DNA from: Microcoleus sp. FACHB-61 | GTDB lineage: Bacteria > Cyanobacteriota > Cyanobacteriia > Cyanobacteriales > Microcoleaceae | Reading direction: 5' to 3' | NCBI GenBank assembly: GCA_014695295.1 | Contig: JACJNY010000075.1 | Location: 1 to 64,000, forward strand | DNA: 64,000 nt | In this document: positions 38,630 to 52,425 of the stretch, piece by piece | Layout of the letters: each line of letters starts with the position of its first letter | How positions within the stretch are numbered: the first letter of the stretch is position 1 | The notes under the pieces: generated by a model | What the model was told of the DNA's origin: nothing | What the model saw: the letters and a program-made list of their open reading frames with translations, nothing else | The model's database searches: none | Program-made: the position numbers and the translations under genes

Positions 38630-39055
38630 CTAGCTCCACATTCCTATACTTTTGGGATCGCGGTCTGGATACCTAGACATAGGAAAAGTATTACTTATTT
38701 GTGTTGATTCACATAGATTTAATTGCTCATCTATATCGGTTTGATTTGAGCTATTTGCGCCGTAGTTTTGCACTGCGTCCGATCTTTCCGGGGCGGCAGG
38801 AAGGGCTTTTTGTTCTTTGACCTCAGGTTCGATCGGGCTGAACTCCAGACGCATCCTAAGTTTTCCTTTTGTCCAGTCTTTTCCGGCCCTTAATAGCTCG
38901 CAATCCATGCCGTCTGAGAATAATTTTTCTTCTACCAATTTTGACTGCATAATAGCCATAAATTCGCTGACTTTGAATGTACATTGATACATCAAAGCGC
39001 TCGTCGGGGCAGACAAAACATCGTCGTCTTGGGGAAATATTTGCGATTCGTCCAT
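38630..39055 (-). CDS. KGK domain protein
   Basis: A 141-residue protein of the cyanobacterial KGK family, named for the Lys-Gly-Lys motif seen here in WTKGKLRMRLEFSPIEPE near residues 66-83. The N-terminal DDDVLS segment is also typical. The function is unknown; the family is often found in several copies in filamentous strains. The tail after residue 90 is poorly conserved and Gln/Ser/Asn-rich. Confidence 0.75.
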   Translation of the reverse strand: MDESQIFPQDDDVLSAPTSALMYQCTFKVSEFMAIMQSKLVEEKLFSDGMDCELLRAGKDWTKGKLRMRLEFSPIEPEVKEQKALPAAPERSDAVQNYGANSSNQTDIDEQLNLCESTQISNTFPMSRYPDRDPKSIGMWS

Positions 39056-39076
39056 ATCAATTGTCCTTGTTTTAAT

Positions 39077-39190
39077 GAAGGAAGAAGGAAGAGGGAAGAA
39101 GGAAGAAGGAAGAGGGAAGAAGGAAGAGGGAAGAGGGAAGAAGGCTCTTCGACTTCGGGATAGGGTTAAAAAAGGGAAGAAGGAAGAGGG
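39077..39190. repeat. Polypurine GGAAGAAGGAAGAGG tandem repeat
   Basis: GAAGGAAGAAGGAAGAGG units with a 12-18 base periodicity, broken by a CTCTTCGACTTCGGG segment. It lies between ccsA and the KGK gene. The same repeat is found inside the SNF2 gene. Confidence 0.8.
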
Positions 39191-39311
39191 AGTTAATTAT
39201 TATCTCGATCGTTGATTAAGGTGGGAATTGCCCACCCTACAACCGCAGATGACATTAATCCCTATTCTTTGACTTATGCTCTTCTTCTGTGGCTGATTGG
39301 TGGATCGGGAA

Positions 39312-40382
39312 TTAGAAAAACCAACCGTAGGAATGTAAACCTTTGCCTAACAGATTAACGCCTAGATAGCAAATCCAAACTACCACAAAACCTGTGGCGG
39401 CTAAAATTGCTGGGCGTCTTCCCTGCCAGCCGCGAGTGATGCGGGCGTGCAGGTAGGCAGCAAATACCAACCAAGTAATCAGCGCCCAAGTTTCTTTCGG
39501 ATCCCAACTCCAGTATGAGCCCCAAGCTTCGTTAGCCCAAACGGCACCGGCAATAATGCCAACTGTCAGTAAGGGGAATCCTAAACCGATGATGCGATAG
39601 CTAATGTTATCAAGAGTTTCTGCTAGATTCAAGCGCTGGGGCGAGAGAAGTTCTGCGGTTTGAGTCGGGGCGGTTGATGGGGTTTGAACGGTTGCTAATT
39701 CGAGGACTGCGGTGGTGCCCAAACCGTTATTGTTGGAGTTGAAAGAGGGTTCGCTGAAAACTAATGCGCTGTCGCCGCTGGTTTCTGCAATTTGAGGTTC
39801 GGGGTTTTGAGGGCGTTGGAGGCGGTAGTTGCTGTTGCGGTTGCTGTTGGTGCCGAAGGAACTACCGGTGAGTTCGATTTTTTGGCCGCGGGTGACGATC
39901 AAAAATGCGATCGCCAGTAGCGCTCCTACCATTAAAGTTGAGTAACTGAGCATCATGACGCTAACGTGCATCATCAGCCAGTTTGATTTGAGGGCGGGTA
40001 CTAGGGGCTCTGCCGATTGCATGGTTGCGGGCAGAGTCAGGGCTGCAAAGGCGGATATTGCCATTGCTACGGGGGATGTCGCTACTCCTACTAAACGGGA
40101 ACGACTCATGTTTTCCGCGACTAGGTGGATGGCGGTGATTCCCCAAACTAGAAAAAATAGGGATTCGTAGAGATTGCTTAAGGGGAAGTAGCCGGCTTCT
40201 ATCCATCGAGAACCGAGTAAAGCGGCGATGGAGAGGTTGGCGACGGCCATTCCTGCGGTTCCTAGGGCTGACAGGTAGGGAATGCCGGGGAAAGCTGCGC
40301 CAACCCAGTAAATGAGCATTGTTGAGAACAAAATGGCAAAGGAGATGTTGTCCAGCCAGTTCTGGAGTACGACCAGATCCAT
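39312..40382 (-). CDS. ccsA: c-type cytochrome biogenesis protein CcsA (also called CcsB)
   Basis: A 356-residue multi-pass membrane protein of system II cytochrome c maturation, which brings heme to apocytochromes on the lumen side with Ccs1. The heme-binding WWD motif is [18 protein letters not shown] near 283-300. At least seven hydrophobic segments are visible, and a His pair region follows ([12 protein letters not shown]). About 80 hydrophilic residues (163-246, Asn/Ser/Thr-rich) expand the loop between the early and late helices, longer than in most homologues. NCBI-style names differ (ccsA/ccsB). Confidence 0.92.
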   Translation of the reverse strand: MDLVVLQNWLDNISFAILFSTMLIYWVGAAFPGIPYLSALGTAGMAVANLSIAALLGSRWIEAGYFPLSNLYESLFFLVWGITAIHLVAENMSRSRLVGVATSPVAMAISAFAALTLPATMQSAEPLVPALKSNWLMMHVSVMMLSYSTLMVGALLAIAFLIVTRGQKIELTGSSFGTNSNRNSNYRLQRPQNPEPQIAETSGDSALVFSEPSFNSNNNGLGTTAVLELATVQTPSTAPTQTAELLSPQRLNLAETLDNISYRIIGLGFPLLTVGIIAGAVWANEAWGSYWSWDPKETWALITWLVFAAYLHARITRGWQGRRPAILAATGFVVVWICYLGVNLLGKGLHSYGWFF

Positions 40383-40607
40383 AAAAATTACTCCGGTAGT
40401 GTTTTTACTTATTTTTGCTAACTAGATCGATCGTACTGGGGTTGGGCAGTTTTGGGTTTGGGATTTTGAATTTTTGTGGCAATTCTGAGTTTTTGGCGGT
40501 TGTTGAGGTGCCTGCGGGCGATCGACCCGAACAGGTCAATAAATACGTCAAACGCTCTCCTCCTCGGCTTCCTGGGTTATGGGGCGGTATTTGGTGCATC
40601 GGCTGTT

Positions 40608-40644
40608 GCTGGGAGGAGGCCTAGGAACTAGGCCTCCTCCCAGC
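40608..40644. repeat. Perfect 17-bp hairpin
   Basis: GCTGGGAGGAGGCCTAG (40608-40624), loop GAA, then CTAGGCCTCCTCCCAGC (40628-40644). It has no mismatch and no U-tract. It lies between ccsA and the CHAT gene, and read on the minus strand falls after the CHAT gene. Confidence 0.85.
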
Positions 40645-40681
40645 GATCAACTAAAACAAATCTTATTACCAAGGATTGCCT

Positions 40682-40714
40682 ATCTGTAAGGTGCGCACTG
40701 CACACCCTACAGAT
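40682..40714 (-). terminator. Hairpin after the CHAT gene
   Basis: ATCTGTAAGGTGCGCA (40682-40697) pairs with TGCACACCCTACAGAT (40699-40714) at 14 of 16 positions, 30 bases past the CHAT stop. It is a member of the GTGCGCAC hairpin family. Confidence 0.5.
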
Positions 40715-40743
40715 AATAGAGGTTCTGCGTAAGTCCTCTCTTT

Positions 40744-45012
<4,269 letters not shown>

Positions 45013-45057
45013 AGGTTTTCAATGGGTAAAATCTATAAATCACAGAAATTAGGTAAA

Positions 45058-45120
45058 GAAACCCGGTTTCTCTGAAAAATGAGGGTTAAAGACTCTATAT
45101 TTAGGAAGCTACCGGGTTTC
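45058..45120. repeat. AAACCCGGTTTC hairpin element
   Basis: GAAACCCGGTTTC (45058-45070) pairs with ACCGGGTTTC (45111-45120), upstream of the CHAT gene. Confidence 0.6.
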
Positions 45121-45550
45121 GGACTGCAAGTGCGTTCCAGACTCAATGAGGAAAATTTCCCTGTTAAATTTGCCTCTGCATTTGCAATTCCCCGAGCGTA
45201 TCTTCTGCACAATGTAAGTATAACTCGCCATGCCTAGAAGCTGTATCTTCCGCATGACATATAAAAAAACTGGCTTTCCTAGACGCACTCCGATGCCTAG
45301 AAAGCGGTTTTTTTATATTAGTGAGAGTTTGAACGAAGTATGGCGGTTAAAAAAACTGGTTTCTGCGCCCACAACTGACCGGGGAAAATTCAGGTAAAAA
45401 ATCTTTCCTTTCCTTTTATAAAAAACAAAAAAAGCCGACTCTACAATTGCCGGCAATTAAAGTTCTGACAAAAATAAGAAGTCTTGGACGCAACGGGCAC
45501 ATAGAGTAGGGTGCGTCAGAAATGGTCGATTGCTTCTTGATTCCTGGACG

Positions 45551-45710
45551 CAGAAACCGAGTTTTTTTACAAAAACACTTAGTTGCAGTCCAAGGCTTAA
45601 AAAACTCGGTTTCTTTGGTAGTCCTGGACGCAGGGTGCATAGAAACCGGGTTTGTTAACGAAAATAATTCGTTGCAGCCTGCAGAAACGATAAAAAAACC
45701 CGGTTTCTTT
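45551..45710. repeat. Two tandem AAACCGGGTTT hairpins with compensatory changes
   Basis: Unit 1: CAGAAACCGAGTTTTTT (45551-45567) with AAAAAACTCGGTTTCTTT (45599-45616). Unit 2: ATAGAAACCGGGTTT (45639-45653) with AAACCCGGTTTCTTT (45696-45710). The two units differ at one stem position in both arms (A-T against G-C), so pairing is conserved. Both loops contain GTTGCAG, as does the copy at 61121-61189. Confidence 0.85.
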
Positions 45711-45838
45711 AGTCCGTATGCGTAAGTCCTGTCCTGGCTTCTGGCTTGTTGCTTCTGGCGGCTGTCTTTCGGTTTTAAGCAGTCGCCCTGTTGCTATTTA
45801 ATGGGGTGTCCGGGCGGATTTGTTGAATGATTTAAGAG

Positions 45839-47638
45839 TTAGTTGGGAGAAGTTTGGACGGTGGGCGAGGGACTGGGTGAAGCAGGGCTCGGTGAAGCAG
45901 GGCTCGGTGAAGCAGGGCTCGGTGAACCAGGGCGCGGTGAAGCAGGGTTCGGTGAGGGATTTGGTGAAGGAGTGGATTGGTTGGATTTTTTGAGACCGAT
46001 AAAAGCGTCGTAACGGGTGGTACGATCGCCAACGACGGCCGCTGTAACGCCGATCGACCGCGTGGCGTCTATCCACATTTTTTGGTTGGGAGGAAACTCC
46101 GGCAAAGCTAGGTTTTTCGGGTTAAACGCACTCTCGGTGTCGATGAAGAAATTGCCGTTGTGGGGTTTAAGTTGCGATCGTACAGTTTTCTGGAACAGTT
46201 CGCTGCTTAAAAGCGGACTTTTCGGTGCCGGAACGATCGCCTCAACCACGGGAGCTCCTACTGTCATAAACGCTACATCGTTCATCCAGCCGCGAGTTAC
46301 CGTAATCCCTCCAAACGGCGATGTCCATTTAGTCGCTGGTTTGCCGCCGACTTGAATTTCCTCAACTCTAAACCCTTTAGTTTTCATCGTTTCATCAAGC
46401 TGTTTCAGGGATTTGTTGGCTGCGCCCCGGTTGTTTGTTTCCACCATAAATACAAATCCGGCAGCAAATTTGTCTCTGGGATTCTGCGCGGGGGCTGGTA
46501 TTAATGAGACAGAAAATTCTCCCGCCATCCAGTTCATCAAGTCTTTATCTAAATCCATGCCCGTAGTGGATTTTAAACCTGTGCGCAGAACTTGGGGATT
46601 AATCGGGGAAATCGGGTTCGCCTCGGCTCCCAATACGTAGTCTTGCCACAAACGCTGCAAGTTGCCGCCGGATACCATCATTATTGTATTGTTTGGCAGG
46701 CGGTTAACCATTTTTAGAGCATTGTTTTCTACTGCTATCCTTCTGGTAGAATCGGGTTTTAGCCAAGAGACTGATTTGAATCCAATTCCTTCTGTATCCA
46801 GCGTCGCTGTGGTGGCAAATCCCTGATTTTGTTGCAGTTTTTCGAGGTTTTCCGCCGAAATTTCGCGGGCAGAGTTGGCGGCGGCATAGGCGGCGGCAAC
46901 GGGCATATTGACGTATAGTTGACCGAAGGCGCCCGGACTTTTTATTTTTTCTATGGCGTCTGAATAGCCAGGGGTTTTTGCTAGGGAAGGTTCGCCTTTG
47001 TAGGTGTCGATTATTCTGTCTGTAGCGCTAGGATCTGTGGTGACTGCTAGATATTTTGTGCCGAGTACCGCGACTGAGAAATTGCGATCGGGTACGCCTT
47101 TAGTTTCTGTGACTTGCACGCCTTTATAATTACGCTCAACTATTTTTCCTTGGCTGAGGGGTCTGGGTTTTGCTAATAATTCTTTGGCTTTGATCGGGTT
47201 GGCAATTGGCAGGATAATTGCCACTGACTGTTGAATAGGCGGAGACGGGGGCGCATTGGGTGCGGGCGGGGGGGCTGGTATAGCTATTTTGTTGCGGAGA
47301 AAGGCTACCATTGCTGTGTTACCCACCCAGGGTTGAATGTCTTGCTGGTAGGCGTAGCCGTTGCTTGTGAGGAGGCGATCGCGCATTTCGCTTAAAAACC
47401 TCTCAAACGAAGCTTTTGACTCCGGGGTGCCAAACTCTCGCAGTCTATTCCACTGCGATTCATCGGTGGTGATGGAGAGGGCCATCATCGTATCTTGCGG
47501 GACAACGGTTGCTCCTGCCGGCAAATCTCTGGCGGGGCCACGCGAGATGACGAGGTAGTAGGTGACAAAGCCTAAACCGATTAAAAGTGTGGCGGCTCCG
47601 ATCGTAAACAGCAGGGAAGATTTATCTTTCTTAAACAT
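45839..47638 (-). CDS. DUF3352 protein with a Pro-Ser-rich tail
   Basis: A 599-residue protein of the cyanobacterial DUF3352 family. One N-terminal membrane segment (residues 9-31, LLFTIGAATLLIGLGFVTYYLV) anchors a long domain facing the periplasm or lumen (AGATVVPQDTMMALSITTDESQW, FERFLSEMRDRLL). The last 35 residues are SPASP repeats encoded by five 15-base units (45876-45950). Function is unknown. It probably has a cell-envelope role, judged only from topology. Confidence 0.8.
   Translation of the reverse strand: MFKKDKSSLLFTIGAATLLIGLGFVTYYLVISRGPARDLPAGATVVPQDTMMALSITTDESQWNRLREFGTPESKASFERFLSEMRDRLLTSNGYAYQQDIQPWVGNTAMVAFLRNKIAIPAPPPAPNAPPSPPIQQSVAIILPIANPIKAKELLAKPRPLSQGKIVERNYKGVQVTETKGVPDRNFSVAVLGTKYLAVTTDPSATDRIIDTYKGEPSLAKTPGYSDAIEKIKSPGAFGQLYVNMPVAAAYAAANSAREISAENLEKLQQNQGFATTATLDTEGIGFKSVSWLKPDSTRRIAVENNALKMVNRLPNNTIMMVSGGNLQRLWQDYVLGAEANPISPINPQVLRTGLKSTTGMDLDKDLMNWMAGEFSVSLIPAPAQNPRDKFAAGFVFMVETNNRGAANKSLKQLDETMKTKGFRVEEIQVGGKPATKWTSPFGGITVTRGWMNDVAFMTVGAPVVEAIVPAPKSPLLSSELFQKTVRSQLKPHNGNFFIDTESAFNPKNLALPEFPPNQKMWIDATRSIGVTAAVVGDRTTRYDAFIGLKKSNQSTPSPNPSPNPASPRPGSPSPASPSPASPSPASPSPSPTVQTSPN
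45876..45950 (-). repeat. 15-bp tandem repeat, five copies
   Basis: GGTGAAGCAGGGCTC x3 followed by two variants, encoding the SPASP tail of the DUF3352 protein. The period is a multiple of three and does not break the frame. Confidence 0.85.
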
Positions 47639-48009
47639 TATTCGTAAGGTTCGGGTGCTCGCAACATGATAGATTATTTTCTTGGCTCATGTAACAGATA
47701 CATTAGCAGATACATTTAACCGGGCAAATCTCGGAAACTCGAATTTACCCCTGCGAGCACAACCTGAAAAACAGTGCTTACTTGAATCAGAGAGTAGGTT
47801 AATATCGATTACGGTTGCACCGGAACGATTGTTTGCTGTTGACTGTTCACTGTTGACTGTGAACCGAAAAAATGAAAATTGTGCTTATATTTGGTGGCAG
47901 ATTGAAAGAGACTTTACCAGAACGATCCTACCGGATTCGATATAAGTCCGTGGAAGGAAAACCCACACAAAAAATGTGGCAATACTTTTGTGAAATGGTA
48001 TTAACTGAA
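47639..48009. other. Spacer without recognised features
   Basis: 371 bases between the DUF3352 gene and the next hypothetical gene. I see no gene, no strong hairpin, and only short TTGACTGTT direct repeats near 47833. Confidence 0.4.
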
Positions 48010-49101
48010 TCAATTTCTGGCCTTAAAGTCTTTAAAGATAGTTTGAAATGAGTACATCAGCCGGTGGACATCGTTGGTCGATCGGGGAAAGATGTTGTGT
48101 TCCCATTTTTTGCGAGCAGTAGTTAGGAGTTTTGCTACGGGTTGGGAGTAACTGTTAGAAATAAAATAGCTGCCGCCTTCGTAGCGAATGTCTGAGGCTA
48201 AACCGATAAAAGCACCAGCCATTTCTAGTTTAAGTTCTGATGTGCAGTGCTGAGATTTTACTGCTAAAATTACTTGCGAGTGCCGGGGTTCGCGGTTGAG
48301 CAAGCGGCAGATATTCGCTTCTTTTTGGTACAAAATTAAAACGTTACAGTTGTGCAGCACTCCGGCTCTACCTTGGACTTTTACTCCTAGGTGAACTTCC
48401 AGGGCTGGTTTGTCGGGAAATTCCACAACAGCATGAGTGTATGGATGTGCAGTTCCGTGGATTTTTCCCGCTGTTTTTCTAAATGTTAAATATTTCGGTG
48501 TTTCGTCGTCTAAAACATTGTTATAATAAATATTACCCCCTTCATTAGCAACTGCTTTTAGCAGGATGGTGAATAGGTAAGCGTCAAAAATGCTTGATTG
48601 TTCTGCCACTCCGTTGAAATCCGGATCGAGCGAGTTTTTTAATTTACTTTTAATTTCGGAATTTATGGCGTAGTTGCTCGGCCCTGAAGGCAGTTTTTCG
48701 AGCAAGTGCTTGAGGGCGATCGCTTGTTTGTGGCGGGGGGCTGTGACGCTGGAAGTAAACTCGATTGTTTGGGCTGTTTCTGCACCTGAATTCGCAAATG
48801 TAATTTTTGTGCCGAGGGGAGAGGTTTCTGATTCTACTTTCAAGAAATAAGCAATTTCGTCTTCCATTTCGGAAGTGTTCACAGTCGCTTGCTCGACAGC
48901 ATCAATTAACAGCAAAAGTTGTTCTTTTGCGGTATAATCTTCTATCTTGAGCAGGGGTGTTTTTCTTTTGAGCGATCGCTCTTCAATTACTTTGCCTATC
49001 TCTACAGTATCGGCTACTTGTTGAACTACCCAACCCAAATTAAATTCATCCAGAATTGCCGCCAGTTCTTGATAGAGTTTGGCGTACTCGATCTCATCCA
49101 T
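48010..49101 (-). CDS. Conserved hypothetical protein
   Basis: A 364-residue protein that I do not recognise. I chose the ATG at 49099-49101 (MDEIEYAKLYQELAAIL). The frame stays open upstream to 49323, but that extension runs through a dispersed repeat (TAACGGATG block, 49255-49300) and looks non-coding. The N-terminus is helical and acidic. The middle has LKHLLEKLPSGPSNYAI and FDAYLFTILLKAVANEGG. The later part (AVVEFPDKPALEVHLGVKVQGR, CNVLILYQKEANICR) alternates beta-strand-like stretches. There is no signal peptide or membrane segment. It is divergent from dapL. Confidence 0.65.
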   Translation of the reverse strand: MDEIEYAKLYQELAAILDEFNLGWVVQQVADTVEIGKVIEERSLKRKTPLLKIEDYTAKEQLLLLIDAVEQATVNTSEMEDEIAYFLKVESETSPLGTKITFANSGAETAQTIEFTSSVTAPRHKQAIALKHLLEKLPSGPSNYAINSEIKSKLKNSLDPDFNGVAEQSSIFDAYLFTILLKAVANEGGNIYYNNVLDDETPKYLTFRKTAGKIHGTAHPYTHAVVEFPDKPALEVHLGVKVQGRAGVLHNCNVLILYQKEANICRLLNREPRHSQVILAVKSQHCTSELKLEMAGAFIGLASDIRYEGGSYFISNSYSQPVAKLLTTARKKWEHNIFPRSTNDVHRLMYSFQTIFKDFKARN

Positions 49102-49254
49102 AATTGCTTCTGCGCTGCATACTATTCTGATTATACAAGCAGATTTGATTTTTTGGTCAATGGCTGGTGAGCAACTACGCATATTGCCTGTAATGGCGGA
49201 TTGGCGGAGTGTTTGAGTGTTCGAGTCGGGAAAATCTTTCTTTTGGCCCAACAC

Positions 49255-49300
49255 CCATCCGTTACATCCGTTAAATCCCGTACACTGCTGGTTGCCGAAC
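49255..49300 (-). repeat. TTCGGCAACCAGCAGTG/TAACGGATG repeat, reverse orientation
   Basis: Minus strand: AGTTCGGCAACCAGCAGTG, then TTTAACGGATG and TAACGGATG. It matches the head of 12941-13035 and the centre of 38521-38590. Confidence 0.7.
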
Positions 49301-49364
49301 TTGCTGCTGCTTGAGAGAGACAATTGGGAGTAAGCTATTCTACGACATTTGTAGCGATCGAACT

Positions 49365-50603
49365 ATGGCAACTATCAACGACAACTACCTCAAACTCAAA
49401 GCCGGCTACCTGTTTCCCGAAATTGGGCGCAGGGTGAAAGCCTTTGCAGAGGCGAATCCCGAAGCGCCCATCATTCGGCTGGGGATTGGCGACGTGACTG
49501 AACCGCTACCGGCTGCTTGTCGGGAGGCGATGGTGGCGGCGGTGGAAGAAATGGGTTCGCGGGATACCTTTAAAGGATACGGCCCGGAACAAGGTTATGA
49601 GTGGCTGCGGGAGAAAATTGCCGAGCACGATTTTAAGTCGCGGGGATGCGATGTTGATGCTTCGGAAATCTTTATTTCTGATGGTTCTAAGTGCGATTGT
49701 GGCAATATTCTCGATATCTTTGGCAACAATAACACGATCGCAGTTACCGATCCAGTTTATCCGGTGTATGTAGACACTAACGTGATGGCTGGACACACGG
49801 GAGATGCCAACGAAAATGGCGAATACGGCGGCTTAGTTTACCTGCCAATTACAGCGGAAAACAATTTTACTGCGGAAATTCCCACTGACAAAAAAGTCGA
49901 TTTAATTTACTTGTGTTTTCCGAATAACCCGACGGGGGCAACTGCAACGAAGGAACACTTGCAAGCTTGGGTAAATTATGCTAAAGCTAACGGTTCGATT
50001 ATTTTCTTCGATGCGGCTTACGAAGCGTATATTACCGATCCGAGTTTACCGCATTCTATCTACGAAATTGAAGGGGCGCGGGATTGTGCGATCGAATTTC
50101 GTTCTTTTTCCAAAAATGCTGGTTTTACGGGTACTCGCTGTGCGTTAACAGTTGTACCGAAGACTTTGACTGGAAAAGCTGCAGATGGTTCCGATGTCGA
50201 AATTTGGAAGTTGTGGAACCGCCGCCAATCTACTAAATTTAACGGTGTTTCTTACATCGTGCAGCGCGGTGCTGAGGCGGTTTATTCAGAGGCTGGCAAG
50301 GCACAGATTCAGGCTTTAGTCAATTTTTACATGGAAAATGCTGCGATTATTCGCGAGAAATTGACAGCGGCGGGAATCCAGGTTTTTGGTGGCGAAAATG
50401 CACCTTATGTGTGGGTGAAAACGCCTCACGGTTTGTCGAGTTGGGATTTCTTTCAGAAGTTGCTGGAAACTTGCAATGTGGTGGGAACTCCGGGTTCTGG
50501 TTTTGGTGCGGCGGGTGAGGGTTATTTCCGCATTTCGGCGTTTAATAGTCGGGAGAATGTGGAAGAAGCGATGAGACGAATTGTGGAGAAGTTTAAGGTT
50601 TAA
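49365..50603 (+). CDS. dapL: LL-diaminopimelate aminotransferase
   Basis: A 412-residue PLP enzyme that converts tetrahydrodipicolinate to LL-diaminopimelate in one step, the lysine/peptidoglycan route of cyanobacteria and plants. I chose the ATG at 49365 ([23 protein letters not shown]), the usual family start; the frame extends 18 codons upstream without conservation. The PLP lysine is in [12 protein letters not shown]. Other marks are [41 protein letters not shown] and [10 protein letters not shown]. Length and frame are normal. Confidence 0.97.
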   Translation: MATINDNYLKLKAGYLFPEIGRRVKAFAEANPEAPIIRLGIGDVTEPLPAACREAMVAAVEEMGSRDTFKGYGPEQGYEWLREKIAEHDFKSRGCDVDASEIFISDGSKCDCGNILDIFGNNNTIAVTDPVYPVYVDTNVMAGHTGDANENGEYGGLVYLPITAENNFTAEIPTDKKVDLIYLCFPNNPTGATATKEHLQAWVNYAKANGSIIFFDAAYEAYITDPSLPHSIYEIEGARDCAIEFRSFSKNAGFTGTRCALTVVPKTLTGKAADGSDVEIWKLWNRRQSTKFNGVSYIVQRGAEAVYSEAGKAQIQALVNFYMENAAIIREKLTAAGIQVFGGENAPYVWVKTPHGLSSWDFFQKLLETCNVVGTPGSGFGAAGEGYFRISAFNSRENVEEAMRRIVEKFKV

Positions 50604-50629
50604 TCTCATCTCCCGCTTAAACCGAAAGG

Positions 50630-50761
50630 CCGCCAGCCCGCCAGGGAATGAATTCCCTGGCTAATAGCTAAAGTCCTCTGAAGAGGACTAATGAATTCTT
50701 CAGTCCTCTTCAGAGGACTTTAGCTTTGAGACAGGGGTTTCAACCCTTGGCGGACTGGCGG
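50630..50761. repeat. 132-nt cloverleaf palindromic element
   Basis: An outer stem joins CCGCCAGCCCGCCAGGG (50630-50646) to CCCTTGGCGGACTGGCGG (50744-50761). Inside are CCAGGGAAT/ATTCCCTGG (50641-50660), a perfect 23-bp hairpin (arms 50667-50689 and 50702-50724, centred on GTCCTCTGAAGAGGAC) and AGGGGTTTCAACCCTT (about 50733-50748). It lies at the left edge of the AT-rich AAA/TOPRIM island. It is MITE-like, with no coding capacity. Confidence 0.85.
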
Positions 50762-50907
50762 ACTCAGCGAAAAAGCATTAATTTAATATGTTGTGGAACA
50801 GGCCGGAAAGCCTGTTCATGAAAATGGTAAAAAATGTGAGTTATAATCTAAAATGATTGTGGCTCAGGGTTTAAATAAAAAATGCAACCCAACACGAGGA
50901 GTTTCTT

Positions 50908-52425
50908 ATGCACTTGCTACGAGTTCAAGTTCCTGATTTTCGCGGTTTAAAGGACATTGACATCACTTTTGAAAAGGATTTTGTTCCTAAAATTTTTCCG
51001 CTGGGTAGTCAAAATGGTGGCGGGAAAAGTACGCTGTTGCAGTTAATTTTTGTATTGCTGCACTGTTCTGTGGATGACGATAAAAAACCATTTTTACAAA
51101 ACTTTATTCAAGGATTTAAAGTTGGTGAGGGAGAAGACAAAAAAAACTTAGCAATTATTGATATTTGGAATGGAGAAAAAATAGTTCAAATTATTTTTTT
51201 TGTGTGCAAAGATTCTTTCCTAAAAAAGTCCGCCTCTTTAAATGTTAAAATCAAAAATACAGAAGATATCACTTTTTATCCTGTAACACAATTTAAAGGA
51301 ATGGAAAAGCAAATTGCAGAGTTAGAATCAGTAAATAACAGTTTAACACTCAGTAGTCATCGATTAGAGCCAATCAAAAACATTGAAGACAATCAACAAA
51401 GGTTTGCCACGGCTCAAAGAGAATTTAGGGTTATTCAACAATTGGTATCAAATTCAAGAGTTTCAGCATTAATATCTGTTGTCAACTCAAAAAAAAATGT
51501 TTCTATTAACGAAATTCAAACTTTTCAAGACGAAATCAAACATAGACTAGAAGAAGTTGAAGATAATCTAGAGACTTTGAAAAATACGTATAAAAGCTGT
51601 GATAAAGTTTGGCAAAAGATCGTTGAACATTTAACAGAAAAAAATATAATATATATATGTAACTATTCAAGTGAAAAAATCTCAAATAATCAGCAAAATG
51701 AAGCTTTACTCTGTCATTTAAATAATATAGATAGGAAAGAAACCAACGATTTTTTAAACATAGTTTCAGATAGAATATTTTTAGCAGCTCCCTCCACACA
51801 AGTTTTTCTATTTCTCCATAGATCAACTAGAGAACTATTATTTAAAAGTCACAGTCAGACAAATGAGCATTATTTCGATAAAATTCAAAAAGCCAAATCT
51901 CAACTAAAAGGATTTTTTACTTATGACTTCCTGGATGTAGATTTACTCATTGAAGCCTTTAAAGCTGCTAGAGATAAAGATTTTAAAGAAGCTATAGAAA
52001 CAGGTAAATATGGTAACAGCTATCAAACCTTAGTAAATGAATTAAGATTTTTATTAAACTGTAAAAAAATAAATATTGATAAAGACCTTTCGGCAGTAAC
52101 TTTAAAATTAGAGAAAAATGGTGAAACTATAGAACTATATCCAGAAGATTTAAGTCACGGCGAACTCAAAAGACTCAGCATTTATATATGGCTCAAGTCT
52201 CGCAACATAGAAGATGCTATTGTTTTGATGGATGAAGTTGAAATTGCTTTTCATCCAGATTGGCAATATCAAATTATATCAGACCTCCAAGAGTGGGGGC
52301 CCAGCAATCAATATATTCTGGCAACTCACTCCTACGCATTGTGTGAAGCTCTGACACCAGCTCACGTTAAAGAAATCGAGCCAAAACTGCTCAAACAACA
52401 ATCTAATATTACAAATGAGTCTTAA
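50908..52425 (+). CDS. AAA/ABC-type ATPase of a putative two-gene defence system
   Basis: A 505-residue SMC/OLD-like ATPase. The Walker A motif is GSQNGGGKST (33-42). A coiled-coil-rich middle spans about 160-240. At the end are the ABC signature LSHGELKRL (415-423), Walker B IVLMDEVEIAFHPDW (Asp442, Glu443) and the switch His474 in LATHS. The layout matches AAA_15/AAA_21 proteins such as AriA of PARIS and the ATPase part of OLD nucleases. A GAGGAG site precedes the ATG by six bases. It overlaps the TOPRIM-like gene by 11 bases, so the two are coupled. The codon use is far more AT-rich than in dapL before it, which suggests transfer. The defence role is inferred. Confidence 0.85.
   Translation: MHLLRVQVPDFRGLKDIDITFEKDFVPKIFPLGSQNGGGKSTLLQLIFVLLHCSVDDDKKPFLQNFIQGFKVGEGEDKKNLAIIDIWNGEKIVQIIFFVCKDSFLKKSASLNVKIKNTEDITFYPVTQFKGMEKQIAELESVNNSLTLSSHRLEPIKNIEDNQQRFATAQREFRVIQQLVSNSRVSALISVVNSKKNVSINEIQTFQDEIKHRLEEVEDNLETLKNTYKSCDKVWQKIVEHLTEKNIIYICNYSSEKISNNQQNEALLCHLNNIDRKETNDFLNIVSDRIFLAAPSTQVFLFLHRSTRELLFKSHSQTNEHYFDKIQKAKSQLKGFFTYDFLDVDLLIEAFKAARDKDFKEAIETGKYGNSYQTLVNELRFLLNCKKINIDKDLSAVTLKLEKNGETIELYPEDLSHGELKRLSIYIWLKSRNIEDAIVLMDEVEIAFHPDWQYQIISDLQEWGPSNQYILATHSYALCEALTPAHVKEIEPKLLKQQSNITNES

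Larger units (their letters stand above)
45013..45838. other. Repeat-filled spacer upstream of the CHAT gene
   Basis: 826 bases without a credible gene. Besides three AAACCGGGTTT-type hairpins (45058-45120, 45551-45616, 45639-45710) it has an AAAAAACTGGCTTTCCTAGA...TCTAGAAAGCGGTTTTTTTA-like hairpin near 45266-45316. Confidence 0.6.

Noticed and set aside
45798-46076. Minus-strand frame with Glu-Pro-Cys-Phe-Thr repeats
   Set aside because: It is an out-of-frame reading of the 15-base repeat at the end of the DUF3352 gene.
49102-49323. N-terminal extension of the hypothetical gene at 48010-49101
   Set aside because: The extension translates a dispersed TAACGGATG-type repeat and has no conserved-looking sequence; the ATG at 49099-49101 is preferred.
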